Shown piece by piece: positions 37,662 through 52,000 of a DNA stretch of 64,000 bases. Position 1 is the first letter of the stretch. Every line of letters begins with the position of its first letter. This stretch comes from Chrysomallon squamiferum (taxonomy: Eukaryota > Mollusca > Gastropoda > Neomphalida > Peltospiridae). The position numbers and the translations under genes are program-made. Location: assembly GCA_012295275.1 (NCBI GenBank), contig CM022670.1, positions 16,978,698-17,042,697 on the forward strand, in the 5' to 3' direction. The notes below the pieces were generated by a model. It had not been told where the DNA came from. It saw only the letters and a program-made list of their open reading frames with translations, and did no database searches.

Positions 37662-40600
37662 TTTGTGTGTGTGTATGTGGGTATGGATGTGTCTCACATT
37701 ATTGAAAATAAATAACACAGAACTAGAAGGTATATTTCTGAATTTAAATAAAATAATTGTGTTACAGAGAATTTTTGAAACTGATTACTGAAGCACCTAG
37801 TACACTGTGTACCCTTTTACTGAGTAATTACAAATCTGACTTTCTGGATGTCATGAAAAATGGAGATAGAGGAATGTTGACATCTGTGTGCAAAGTGAGA
37901 AATGATGATATAGTGAATTCCTTCTTCAGTGTTCTCTTGGAAAACTCTGAGATGTGCACAAAGCTGGCAGATCAAATGTTGTATTCTGACAGACACAACA
38001 TGACAGCCATCCATTACCTGTGTCAAAAAGGAAAATCTCAAACAGTGATTCTCATTCTTTCAAAACTTGGTGAAAGTGGATACAAATCAGTAAAAACTAT
38101 TCTCAATATGAAAGATAAATCTGGTGCCACACCTCTATGGTATGCAATGGCAAATCAACATTGGAATATTGCAGAAAATCTAATTCTTAGTGGTGGAGGG
38201 CTTCATAGGAGACCTGTACAAGATTGGAAACCTAAACGGAAGTTTATCTTTTGTAAGAAAGAAGGTGAAACCAGTAGACTTGTGAATGTGAGCTAAAACA
38301 ATTGGAAAGGAAGTGATTCTCATCAAATTGCTTCTCTGATATCTCCAGACAGTAAAACATTTGATATTTACCTCCACCCACCAAAACAGGTAGAAAAACC
38401 ATTGACTCCACAGATCACCATTACACAAATGAAATCACAAGAAGACACACAGACTGTAGCTTTGAGAAAAAAGGTTGAATATTTACTGAGCCTGTGGAAA
38501 TTCAGTGAAAAAACATCATCTACTATGGTTCATGCTGCTGCAGCACATGGAAATGTAGAGCTAATGGAATATTTGTTGAAGATGTCTGCATATCAATCAG
38601 TTTCAGAACTGTGCCAATTTCATTCACCTCTGCTGTTTGCTGTAGCAAACAGTCAGTTCCAGGCAGTACAGCTCTGCATAAAAAAGAAGTTGTTTTTAAA
38701 AAATGAACCACAGCTGTTCGATGCCTTTGCTGTCTGCATATGTGAATGCTATGGCATTTCAAACATCATCAGAGAAATACATAAACAAAACAAGAAATTC
38801 AGTGAAGAAATAAAAACTGAGTTGAAACACCTTTCAGATAAAATGTCAAAAGATTTTTTTCTTGCCAATAAAATTCGGTTCACTTCTAATATTAGTGTGA
38901 TAGAAAAAACAGAAATAGAAACTTTGGCAAGATTCATCCCCAAAGAAAAAATTGGTCCAGTTACAGACATTTTCCTTGTCACTTGTGCACTTGTTGGTCA
39001 GACTTGGACTGGACACTTCATTAATGATTTCTATGGATGTGCTGATTTGTACTCTAAAAAAATCACAAAACACTTCACTGTTATAGATCTCCTTTTTGTA
39101 TTTGCAAAGTATAATCTAGGCGAAAACAAAGATAGTGATTTACTGGAAAGAGCTAAGATGCTAGAACTGGGTAGCAGCCATATAACAATGATATTAGAAG
39201 AAAGTGTTTTGAAGAGAGCCATTGAAAAGAACCTGTTTCCAATGCTTGACATAGTGATACAAAATAATACCAAAAAAGACATCAAAATTGGTAAAATTGA
39301 ACCATGGAGTCAGCACTTGATGAACATGGGAAAATTTGGTTTGGGTCAAAATGCAGAGATGCTTATTGAGTGGATGAGGAAAGGATTGTCTCAAATGGAT
39401 GTCCCAGTAAAAGATCAGTTTCACACACTGCTGCAGACTTTCCTGTGTTTGTGCTGCTTACATGGAAATAAAGAACTTGCTCAGTATTTGGTAAATGAGG
39501 GTGTTTCATTACATGCAGTTGCGGACAACATTCCATCAAGACGAAATCCCAAATCTGCTATTGATTGTGCAGTTATCAGTGGAAATTTAAATATAATTGA
39601 GTTTTGTTTCCAAGATTTGAAAGACCAAAAAGAAACTCCAAGCACAAGTTGTCTTTACTCTGCAGCAACCATGTCCAACACTAAGATTCTAGAGACAGTT
39701 TTAAAGTCAAAACGTTATTCTCATTTTTCAACAAAGAGATTTTTTGAGGATCTTCTTCTAGTGGCTGCAAAACATGGAAATGAATCAATCTGTATGTACT
39801 TGATGTCAAACATAAGTTTTGATGTCTTAAAGACAGACTCATTTCATATGAGTACACTGCATTATGCCTGCCTATTTAACATGAAACAGGTAGCTGAAGC
39901 AGTCCTAAGACTTACAAAAGAAGCTGTGAAAAGTACTGACAGTACAGGTTTGACACCATTTGATATTGCTCGATCTATGGGAAACATTGAACTAGTACAT
40001 TTGTTAGAAGAAATGGGTGAAATGGATTTGAAGCAAAAGAAAAGTAGAGATCTGAATCAGACAGGGTGGTTTAAACTGGCCCTCAACAACAATTCAAAAC
40101 TACCAAGGCATGAACAAGTCTTTATGCCAAAAGACATTACAGTGCTGGATGATTTCAGGAAAATGAGGAAAAAACGTGAAAATAAATATTTCTTTAGGAG
40201 ATTTTGGAGAGACATAGATCTCCCACATCTTCTGGCAATGAAGGATGACAGTGGTGCTTGTGCAATGCTTGAAGTAGGTGGAGAAACCGTTGTTAACACC
40301 ATGAAAATGTCTTATTCATTTTATCCACTTCTTCATCTTTGTGCAATAACTGGATGTGAGAAATCTCTCCTACATTTACTGAAGCTAATACAGAAATATT
40401 CTACTGACAATATGACAGCATGGACTCGCAGATCCTCCCAGAAGGATAAAATACCAATTGTGTGTGCCATTGAAAACCACCAAGTGGAATGTGTGAAGAT
40501 TCTTTTTGATGAGGACCAGTGCTTAGACTGGGTTTCAATCACTGGTGAGACAATACTGCATCATGTTGCATTGGCAGGCAATAAGAAAATCTGTAGACTC

Positions 40601-43600
40601 ATTACAGAAAAAGCTGAAGATCAACATTTCTTGAAATGTGACAAGAATAACTACATTCCAGCAGCTTTGTGTGTTGCATTTGGTCATCATTCTATCCTTC
40701 CAGACTTGTTGAAAGGTGTTGAGGTGGACACTGCAGAACATGCATCACACACTGAGACTGATCTTTCCTGCATTGACTGTTTACTTGACAGATGCATTGG
40801 TTGGTCAAAAATGCTTTCATCAAGCTGTGACACATGTAATAATATATCTGTCCGTGATTTCAAGAAAAGAGAAAACTTTATGCTTACATATGTTCCTGAT
40901 GGCACAGGAACTTTTACTCATCCATTAATAAATCACCTTGCTTGGTCTGAGATGTGTCATACATCAGATGTCTTAGATATTGGATTAACAGCAATGGGAT
41001 ATCAATCATCAGTTGCTGTTGCCCAGATATTTATCATACACAATGAATCAAAGCCAAACGATATCACAGAGCTGATATATGAAACTTTACAGTGTGGTTT
41101 TGATTCAGCAACATCTTACTTGTTTAGAAACAACAAAGAAATACTAACATCTGTAACTGTTGAATTATGTCTACAAGCAATTGCTGGTCAGAACAGAACC
41201 TTGTTTTCTACTATTATCACTGAAACTGATGTACTTAGTAAACCATTATCACCTTCTGCTTTGGACATAGCATTCGGTTTTGGATATCTTCATGCAGTGA
41301 AGCTAATTGAAGAATCAAATATTTACAAGGATTCACAACAAGTTCAAACTCTGACAGAACTAGGAAATACTTTACCATTGTCCATAAGAATGGCGCATTG
41401 GTCTTTCACATCCTGGAGATGAGGAGTGGATTAGTTCCATAATAAACCAGACTGAGAGAGTGTCACAGCCAGAAGCATTGCTCTGAATGAAGCCAGATGA
41501 TCACTTCAGACAAGTTCTGGAAGATGTAGAAGTGACAGAGAAATCATTTTTACCAAGTCATTTCATGGAAAAGAAGTTAAGAATTGACATAAAAAGCTTT
41601 GAAGCTGCAGGTAACAAGTATGGCATAAAAGGGATTTGGCTTTATTCAGTAATACTCTCCAAACTGGTAACAGGCAGGTATCTGCAAGAAATAAACTTAG
41701 AGTCATCTCAGTGGAAATCTATCACAACACTGATTGTATCTTGTGTAGAAGACGAATCTTCTCAAGAGCCACAGATGAAAGTGCTGGGTAATGAATTACA
41801 TGATAAAGTGTGTCTGAGGCTGAGTGATGGCAACAGAGGAAACCTGGTTGTGGACACATCTGAGATTCCTGTTGAACTTTCACAAGAAGAATCTCTGAAA
41901 ACAGAAATAGAGGAATACATTCCTAAACTTGAAAAACGAGTAAGTACAATTTACATCATTACAGTTATTTCCACAACTAATTAATAAATGATTTATTGAA
42001 TAAATTTTAGCACTTTGAAAAGTTGATGTAGATAGATTAAATATTGATTGTTATTGTGGTCTTTATTTTAATATATTTCTCTTTTTAACAGATAATGGAT
42101 ATTTTGAAGGGACAAAAGATCAAAATGGAAATTGATTGGGATCACTTGATTCTGCAAAAGACAGACAACACAGAGAAAACATCTTTCTTGCTCTAACAGG
42201 AAAACATGATGGATACATACTTGGAGGACTTGAATCAACAATTCTCCAGTCAGGTTTTCTTCTTGAGAATATTGAAACTGTTGGTGGTGAAGCTGCAGTG
42301 AAGAAAGCTATTGGTTTAGTATCTGCCATTAAAAATATAGTTGTCAAATATGTTGACATGTTACCTACAGATAAAAAGATCATCCTGTCATCAAATGATA
42401 GCAGAATTTTCTGGTACTTCACATTGAAAGATTTTTATCCACATTACAAAAAATCTCTTTTCCCAGTATATGAGTCATTTAGAATATTTGCTGCTGTTTT
42501 CTACATGACTGATGATTGTTTTCTGGATGTCTCAGATAAACATCCTGACAATCAGTTAGAACTAGATATTGATCTGAAATCATTTGAAAAAACTGGTGTT
42601 TTAAAATCCATAGATTCCTTTTTTAGACAGAAAGTTAGACCTGTCATTAAACTGATTGCTATGGCATATAAATATTTGCTATGGTTTGAAATGGATGTAG
42701 TTCAGATTAAGATCCTAGCTGTTTCAAAGGATAAGTCAAATATTTTCTACAAGAATAGGATTTTAACAATTTGCCTTCAAGTAATAAAATCAATAAATGG
42801 AGAATGGCAGATTGATGGACTGGATTTTGATAAAATATTTACAGACATGGAGATCAAGGATATAAGAGAGAACTGTACATGTGATGAATTAGTAGAGAGA
42901 GTGAAAAAGGCTGGAGAAACATTTGAGAAATCATGTGGACTGAGACTAGACATTAGGTTTAATTCCAACAACTGGGTGGAAGAGGTGGCTCGTTTTGACA
43001 GCCGTTCCATGACTCACCCATTTGACTTGCTTAAAATGTATGTGCAAACATTTTCTCAACAAATTCTGAATTGTTATGAAGAAACTTTGATTCGAGGACT
43101 GACGACAGCTGACTGCTGGCTTCTGGGGGAAGCCACATTACCAAATGGATTCTGGTGTGCTTTTAATTACACCGAACTGAAAAACATGTCCAAAATGACA
43201 ATATACTTAATTAAACAGAAAAGTGAATGTTATAAAAAAAAAAAAATGAAAATATTTTGAATATACATTTTATAGAGAAATAATAAGAGAATACGATTAT
43301 GAGGAATTCAAAATGAATTTTAAGATTTTACAGTATGAAGAAGTAGAGAAATGTGGCACACATTCTCTAACAGGCATGTGGTATTTCATTCCATTTAAAC
43401 AAGTGACACAGTAATGAAAAACAGGCTGTACTACATTCCAGACAGCTCATTTGCAAGTCAGTTTGCATCATGCCTAAATACTGAAATTGAGGTGTTTTCA
43501 AGACATTTAGAATCAAAAGAAAATAAATCAGAAAATGTCCTCTTTCTGTCATTTGATGATATTTGTACCGGAGGTTACAAAAGTTCATTAGTTAGCATCC

Positions 43601-46600
43601 CAGCAATTGAAAAGGCAACAAGGATGACAGGTGATATGAAAAAGTTGTTAGATGTTGGTTACATGCTCTATGATAGCTGGAGGATTGCTACAAATCTGGG
43701 TGTGAATCTGATGTTTGATTCTTCTGTATTCATACAAAAATCTGCCCTTCAAGTTGTAGCATATATTGTTTTGGTGACACTTCAGGATATATCAACTATT
43801 TTCACTGGTGATAATGAATCTGTTTATAAATCATTTTTGAAAGCTTTCAGCAGTTTGGGAACTCTTTCAGTAGGTTTTTGTCCAGAATTTGAAATAGAAA
43901 TTACTGAAAAGGATGAAATGGCTGATGTAACTTCTGTAACAGAAAGTGATCTACATATAAACTTTAAATCATCACTGCTGGTTTGTGAGAAGCCATATCA
44001 ACCAATAGCAGATACACTTAGACGTGCTTTATGCAAATCATTTGAAAGTCAAGCTCCTCAAGAGGTGACTCAGTGTCTGTCTCAAGTGTTGAAGATAAAC
44101 CTGTCAAAAAATTCAGTAAAAGTTCCAGTGTTTCACAGCCTAAGAAATAACACTGAAACCCTGCATGCTGTTTCAACATCCATCAGAAACTTTGAACAGG
44201 CTGTGCAGTACATTTCAAACAACAAAGACAATGCCAGAAAACGTCTTCAGTCAGAATTGCAAAATGTTGAGTTTAAAGAAGTTGGTTCACCTACCACAAC
44301 TGCTACATTTAAAGAAGGTGTTTTAGAATGTGCAGTTTTGAATGACACTACTGCTGAGCAATTGCAGAAAGACATTGTTGCTGCCCTTGAAAACACAGAT
44401 ATGTCTTCAGAGGTACCAAGATCTTTTTCTAAAGGATCAAATTTAAGACTGGTACGACACAAGGAAGCCATCAGGTTTGTTGTGTACATTTATTATGAAA
44501 TTATATATATTTATTGTCAGTATACATTTATTATGAAATTTATTTATTTATTTATTTTTATTTTATTTATTTATTAGATGTTTTTTTTTTTGTTATTTTG
44601 TTTTTCTTTGTGTTTTTTGTTTTTTGTTTTTTTGTTATCAGAACAGTAAGATGTAGAAAACTGACAAAATACATTTGGGATTCTAGAAAGCAGACAATAA
44701 TAACACATCTATGCATTTGCTAATCTCAGGCCTTGTTTAAATCTAAATCCTAGTTATATTTTTCTGAAAAATAAAATGGAAACTGTAATTATTTTCAAGT
44801 ATAAAAATAAAAAGTATAATGCAATAATTAAATTTCAAAGTGGCAATACCTGAATGGAATAAACAATTTCTGTCACACATAATAAAAATCTGTGGTTCTG
44901 TACTTTGTTTATAATTATTTCTTCTTTCAGTTATGTTTTTGAAAATGCCACAGACTTGTTATTTGATTATGTGGAACTTGGACAGACAGACAATACTGAA
45001 ATTGAACTGGATAATGGAGCTGATATTAACAAGAGAGGAAAGGTGTGTTTCTGCTCTATCCTGATTAACTAGAATTTTAACACTAAAATCATGTCTTTAA
45101 TAAACATAAACTTTTATTCTACTGGCTATTTTTTACTCTCAAATGAGTGTTTTGCCAAATAGTTGATCAGAAACACAGTTGTATGAAAAAGGATGAGAAG
45201 TTGCTTTTAATTAACTAAACACTCATCAGAAACACATTAACATAATTTGTGTGACTAGCATCCAGCTCCACCATGTTCTCAGACAGTGATATGATTCTTT
45301 TTTTAGAACTCTGATTAACTTTTTACACAGACTCTCAGTTTGAAAAAGTAAAAATAGACACATACACAGATAGATACATAGATCACAAACTTTTTATACA
45401 GACTGGCAGTTTAAACAAATAAAATCAGTGATGTGTCATACACACAATACACATATATACACAAACTTGCACACATATACATAGTAGACATAAACAAACA
45501 CAAAACATACATACCAACACAAACACAGTCACACACAAACATACAGCTATTTTGTTTTCTTATTACATACATGTTTTTATCATTTCAGAATGGTACAACC
45601 CCATTCATGCGATCATGTCAGCTGAGAAATTTTGTCATACAGAAACTATTACTGAGTCATGGTGCCAGTGTAAATATAGAGGATGATGTAAGAATAATCA
45701 TGATTTACTAGTGATGACATCGAATCACACTGTGTACACTTCTCCAGAGTCGAGATGTGTTGTAAAGGCTGATTGATAAACTTTTTTTAAAGTTCAGAAA
45801 GACTATTTTTTATTACATATATAGTTTTTGTTTTGTTTTTTTAAGGAATGTAGTAGTCTTTTTAGTAATTACCTAATCTTGATTTTGGCTTTATTTTCCC
45901 TTCACAGACAGATAACATAAAATATTAAAAATGTAAAAAAAATATCAGATAACAGATAGATGGATAGATGAGAGTTGTTGAAGACAAAATAATATATCAA
46001 ACAATAAAAAATTAAGAGAATGAAAAATGAAAAAAAAAATTGTTATTTATATATAACAGCTTCATCGGACTCCACTGCATTATATAGCTGCCTATGGTGA
46101 CATGGAAAGTCTGAGACTACTTCTAACAAACAAAGCCAAACTGAATGCCAGAGACTGTGTAAGTCTGATATTCTTATCTGTATCATAACACACACACATG
46201 TACACACACACAAAGACATATACAAATAAATACAAAAACAAAAACACAGCTTGTACCTAAATACATAAACACACATGCACACACAGATGATGTATATATA
46301 TATAATATAATAGCAAAATAAAATAGAAATTTAAGCTGGCTGATTTATTGTTATGTCTTGCTTGGTTTTAAATAACTATTGAAAATTACAAAGAATCTAT
46401 ATGTTGTCTTGACTTTCAGTATGGACGAACACCACTTCACTATGCAGTTAATAAATTCAAATGGGAAGCAGCTGATCTTCTTACCTTCTGTGGAGCTGAC
46501 GGAACAATTCTAGACAATGTAATTGTCTTCTTTGTTTCATTTCTTATGTATTTGTAACACCCACATTATTTATTTTTACTACTTGTTTTTATCTCACTAT

Positions 46601-48981
46601 TCTTTCATTTCTCACTGGTGGGAAGAGGATTATTTTATTTTTTTATTACTTTTTTGTTTGTTTGATTCTTTCATTTCTCAGTCATCACAAATGCATTATT
46701 TTGTTTGTTTTTTAATAATTCTGAACTTTAATTATCACTACCTTAATATTTATAGAATGTATTTTTAACATTTCAGATCTCAGAAAAAAATATTTTTATG
46801 CCATAATAGTCTTTTTTTTTCTTTTTTTTTAAGATATTTATTTTGTTTTGTTTGGAAAGAGGACTTTGAATTCTTCTGATGAGAGAAATATTTGTTTGAA
46901 TTTAATTTTAATCATGACTTTGCATGTATGTAATTGAGTGCAGACTTTCAGTATAATATGCCACATAAAAATTAACTAATCAGTGAAATTAATTCTGTTG
47001 GAAAAACAGAGTCCAGCTTCTAGCTGCAGGAATCCTAAACTGTGCAGTCTGATGAAAGAATCCAAGGTTATTGCACTTGGCGTACAAAATGGGTAATTTT
47101 GTTTTATGTGTTGACTGACAGACAGACAGACAGATTTAGATATACATATGGATAGATACAAATATAGATATATATATATGTCTTGTTGTATGTTTATGTT
47201 TGTGTGTGTGTGCTTGTGTGTGTATATGTGTATATATATATAGAGAGAGAGAGATGCAACCAAATATATCTGAATATTTTAATATTTTAATATTATAACA
47301 ACAAACAAACAAAAAATAGAAAAAGAAAGAAACAAAAACAAACAATAATCAATGAAATTTTGAGATAAAATAATTGTTTGTCACTACTATTAATGTCTTT
47401 TATCTTTAGAAACTACATGAAAGATTTCAAGGTAAAGTATGAAAAATACTCATTTCATCTGATTAGATGAGTTCAGTTTCATTCTAGTGCAGCCAGTACA
47501 TTTTCAACAAAATATGCTGTATCCTACAATAAGTTTTGAAATTTAAATAGGACATGAATTTTTTTTTTTTTAATATTATAAATTGATAAATATGCCATTT
47601 GACCTGAAACCTATCTGCATCATTTGGTAAACTGCAAAAATTTCTTCATCCAGAATAGAAACAACAAATTTGCTTACTTCAGTAGTTTATACTTATCTTT
47701 ATTAGTTTATACTTGTGCTTATTAGTTTATACTTATGTTTATACTTACATTAATAGTTCACACTTAGGTTTTTCAGTTTATGTTTATGTTGATTAGTTCA
47801 TATTTATGTTTATTAGTTCATACTAATTGTTTATTAGTAAATGTTGATTAATTTATACTTGCATTTATTAGTTCACAGTTATGTTTATTAGTTTATAATT
47901 ATGTTTATTAGTTTATATTTATATTGATTAGTTCATATTTATGTCGATTATTTCATACTTATGTTTATTAGTTCATACTAACTGTTTATTAGTAAATGTT
48001 GATTAATTTATACTTGTATTTATTAGTTTACACTTATGTTTATTGGTTTATACTTACATTTATTATTTATACTTCTATATTATACTTATCTTCATTAGCA
48101 TATACTTATGTTTATTAGTTTATACTTATCTTTATTAGTATATCTTTATTGGTTTATACTTTTCTTTATTAGTTTATCTTTATTGGTTTATACTTATCTT
48201 TATTAGTATATTCTTATGTTTATTAGTTTATACTTATGTTTATTAGTATGTATTTATGTTCATTAGTATATACTTAGATTCATCAGTTTATACTTATGTT
48301 TATTAATTTATACTAAATGTTAATTAGTTTATATTTATGTTTTTAGCTACTTACACATAGAGTTTGTAACTCTTGAAGGAAACATGAACTATGACCTTCA
48401 TCAGATTGGACTAACAATAAGAACTCCGAGTTCGCTGGGAAGTAAGCCAGTTGGTATGGTGTGGAGACGAATTCCGCCTGAATACAGCAGAACTGACATG
48501 CTTCCAGTTGACAGAGAACTCATCATGAGTGACGTTTTTGAGTTTCAAATCTTCACAACTGATGTGTCAGATGACTTCATCCTGGAAATACCAGTTTACT
48601 CCAAACCAGATAACTCTGAAGAGGTTTACATGAAAACAGACAGAAGCGAACGCATTGGAAAGCTTAAGGATATTAAAAAAGTTAAAAAGGTTATTTATTT
48701 ATTCATTTATTTATTTATTTTTATGTATAATTATTATCTGCAATTAATTGCTCTAATTTTACTTTTTCTCTCACATCATTTTTCTTTTACATTTTGTGGG
48801 TTTTTATGTTGTTTTTTGGGGGGTTTTATGGAAAAAAACCCATTTATTTATTTATTTATTTATTTATTTATTATTATTTATTGTAGTAGTGTTATTTCTG
48901 TTGTTGTTTTTGAGTTTGTTGCTAATCCTACTGCTACTATGATTACTACTACTACTAGTGCAGTTATTATTACTGATGATG

Positions 48982-49015
<34 letters not shown>

Positions 49016-52000
49016 CACTACTGCTATTATTATCATTACTATTGTTGTTCATGTTATTAATATGTTTTCTGTTTAAAGGGTCAGTGGGTGTGCTGTGCTA
49101 AAACCAATCCTTGTTCAATGAATTCCTTTGTTTTGGTGACATCACCAATAACAGAAAAGTTTCCAGTCACAGCAGCTGGTGGAACTTTCTCATCAAACAT
49201 GGCAACAGTGGACATTTTTGTCAAACCAGAAACATTTAAGAAACGTGGACATCTTAACTTTGAGGTAGACATGTTTCATAGCTAACAACAATTTTGAAAG
49301 AAAAGAAATTGCATCTATAAACATTATAAATCTAGAAAAATTAACCAAACAAAGTTTAAGTGTTTTACCTTTGGTTAAAATTGCTATAACAATGCACAAG
49401 AAATTTTATTATTATGGATCTATCTACCCATTCAGTTATTATTGCATGTCTAAAATATCAACTTTGTAACATTATGTTTTATTTTAATTTCCCTTTTTTC
49501 TGTTGTTTTTGTTTACTTTTTTAAAATTTAAATCTGTACAGTCTATAATAAATAAGATTTAGAAATGTTAAAACAAATCATGATCCATAGCTGTGAAATT
49601 ATCATTATCTTTTACTTTTTCCTGTAGGTAATTCCAAAACCACCACTTGAAGAAGACATATTTGACAACGTGCTCTCGTTATCCAATTTTTTTGATATCA
49701 GCCATTCTGCTGGAGAACAGCCAAACAAAGAGATGATTATGACAGTTCCGCTGCCTGATAACTTCAAAGCAAAAGGTGACCTGTATGTGATGGCTTGCCA
49801 TGAGCAAGTTGAAAGTGAAAATGAAGAAGATTTTTGGGAAATCCTTCATAAAAATCCTCCCATTGATAATGATACAGTTAGTGTGCACATGCAGCATTTC
49901 TCAGAGTGAGTATCATAAAGACTACATACATTATTGAAAAAATACTTTAAAATAAATATCAGTGAAGATATTGTATTTCTTTTCTTTAAAAATTAACTTT
50001 TATTTCAATATTGAAACTATAATTTTCTTTGAACTTTTTAAATTTTAAACAAAAATGTTTTGTGTTTTATTACATTATTCATCAGTCATATAATTTTTTG
50101 GTATAAAAATATCCATTCCTATATGAATCTCATCAGTTAAAAACAAAATACTTGTTTTAAAATAATGAATATGTAAACCATACATTTGGAAAATATATAT
50201 TTCTTATGAAACAAGATTTTCTGTTTTCCTTTTTCTCCCTACTTTATTATGTATATAACTTTTATTACTATTTTCTTTATCTAGATTCAATTTAATAGAA
50301 TATAAAAAATTAGTCATAGACTACTCAAAATCAGAAATTGAGCAGAAGAAAGATGAAGAAGAAATAAAAAAAGAAGTCATCAAGTTAAATTCTGAGCTGC
50401 TGGACAAAGCCAAACGTCGTGAGTGCAGTGTTGTGTTCATGGCCATGTTGAAGAATCTTTCTGACACCAATAATGGAGAAGTAGTTGTAGAATGCACCAG
50501 AAGCAACAAGAAAAACGAACGTCTTCAACACTGGAAATGTGAAGGTTACAAAGACCAGAAGCCAAGCTATACGACAGAATTCATCATACTTCCAAAACAA
50601 GAGTTTAAAATCAACATAGTTGGAAGTGCTCTGAAAGAAAAGCAAACATTGAGTAAATTACAGTATCATCCTAAAAGACAAAACGTGCTCAAGCTGCCTG
50701 TCATTGTGGATGATAACAAAGATGGTTATGTGGATATTGCAAAGAAGGAGGAGGAGGATGTTCAGAAGGAGTTTGAGGACAATCCAAATTATAAAACTTT
50801 GGCACAGATATTGCTACATTTTATCCAGATACACAAAAGTGAAGACAATGAAAATGTTGAAGAGGAAAAGACATCTGAAGGTAAAACAAACTGCATAATT
50901 AAAGTGGTGTAGGATTGTCTATTTTTGTTTCCTTTGGTGCATTATGAAGACACATGTTATTAAGTTGAATTCAGATATATTTAAAAAAATATGTTTTGAT
51001 AATCAGAAGCCTATCTTTAATCAGCTTCAAGCACTCTCTACACTTCAATACATCTCTCCCCAAACACTGGACACCGTCTTTTAGAAAACTTTATCATAAA
51101 ATCAGCTAAAAAATACCAGTCAAGTTTAATAGAAAATGATCAGTGTCACCCCCTTCAAGTGGAACCCAGGGCACATGCCATAACTGTCATACTTAATTAT
51201 GATGCTGTTGACCATTTACAGGCAAATACTAGAATAAAGTTTGATGTTTGTGTGTGTGCATATTTGCATTTTTACTTAGAGTTCCTTGTTTAAATTTAAA
51301 TATTTGTAGTCTTCCTCTGTAACTAAGAAAACTTTGAAGTTATCAATACACTTCTTTGTTTTCTACAAGCAGCAAATATAATACATACAGTCTAAAACCC
51401 TTTCTAAATGTAACAAATTAATTTCTTCTGTCTGTCTGTCTGCCTGTCTCTTTCACAGAGTTGTTCTCTTGTTTTGAAAGGGTTTACAAATATCTGTCTG
51501 TCTGTCTGTCTGACTGATTCTTTCACAGAGTTGTTCTCTCATTTTGAAAGGGTTTACAAATATCTGTATGTCTGTCTCTCTGCCTGACCCTCTCTCTGAT
51601 TCTTTCACAAAGTTGTTCTCTTGTTTTGAAAGGGTTTACAAATAGCTGTATGTCTGTCTGTTTGTCTGTCTAATTCTCTCTGATTCTTTAATAGTATTGT
51701 TCACTTGTTTTGAAAGGGTTTACAAATATTTGTCTGTCTGCCTGTCTGTCTGTCTGACTGATTCTTTCACAGAGTTGTTCTCTTGTTTTGAAAGGGTTTA
51801 CAAATATCTGTATGTCTGTCTCTCTGCCTGACCCTCTCTCTGATTCTTTCACAAAGTTGTTCTCTTGTTTTAAAAGGGTTCACAAATGAAAAACTGCTGA
51901 AGGATTTGGCTCAAGACCTGGGTTCTGAATGGCAGCGTGTTGCAGTACAGTTGGGATTTTCAGAAATATCTCTGAAAATGAAGGGAGGAAGGAAGAAAAT

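Noticed and set aside
47690-48345. CRISPR-like array
   Set aside because: Units drift continuously with no conserved repeat/unique spacer alternation, and the context is an animal intron.
51424-51876. Extra death-domain exons at each repeat unit
   Set aside because: Units repeat only the acceptor and the first about 11 exon bases; the downstream sequence is TCTG-rich filler, not coding.
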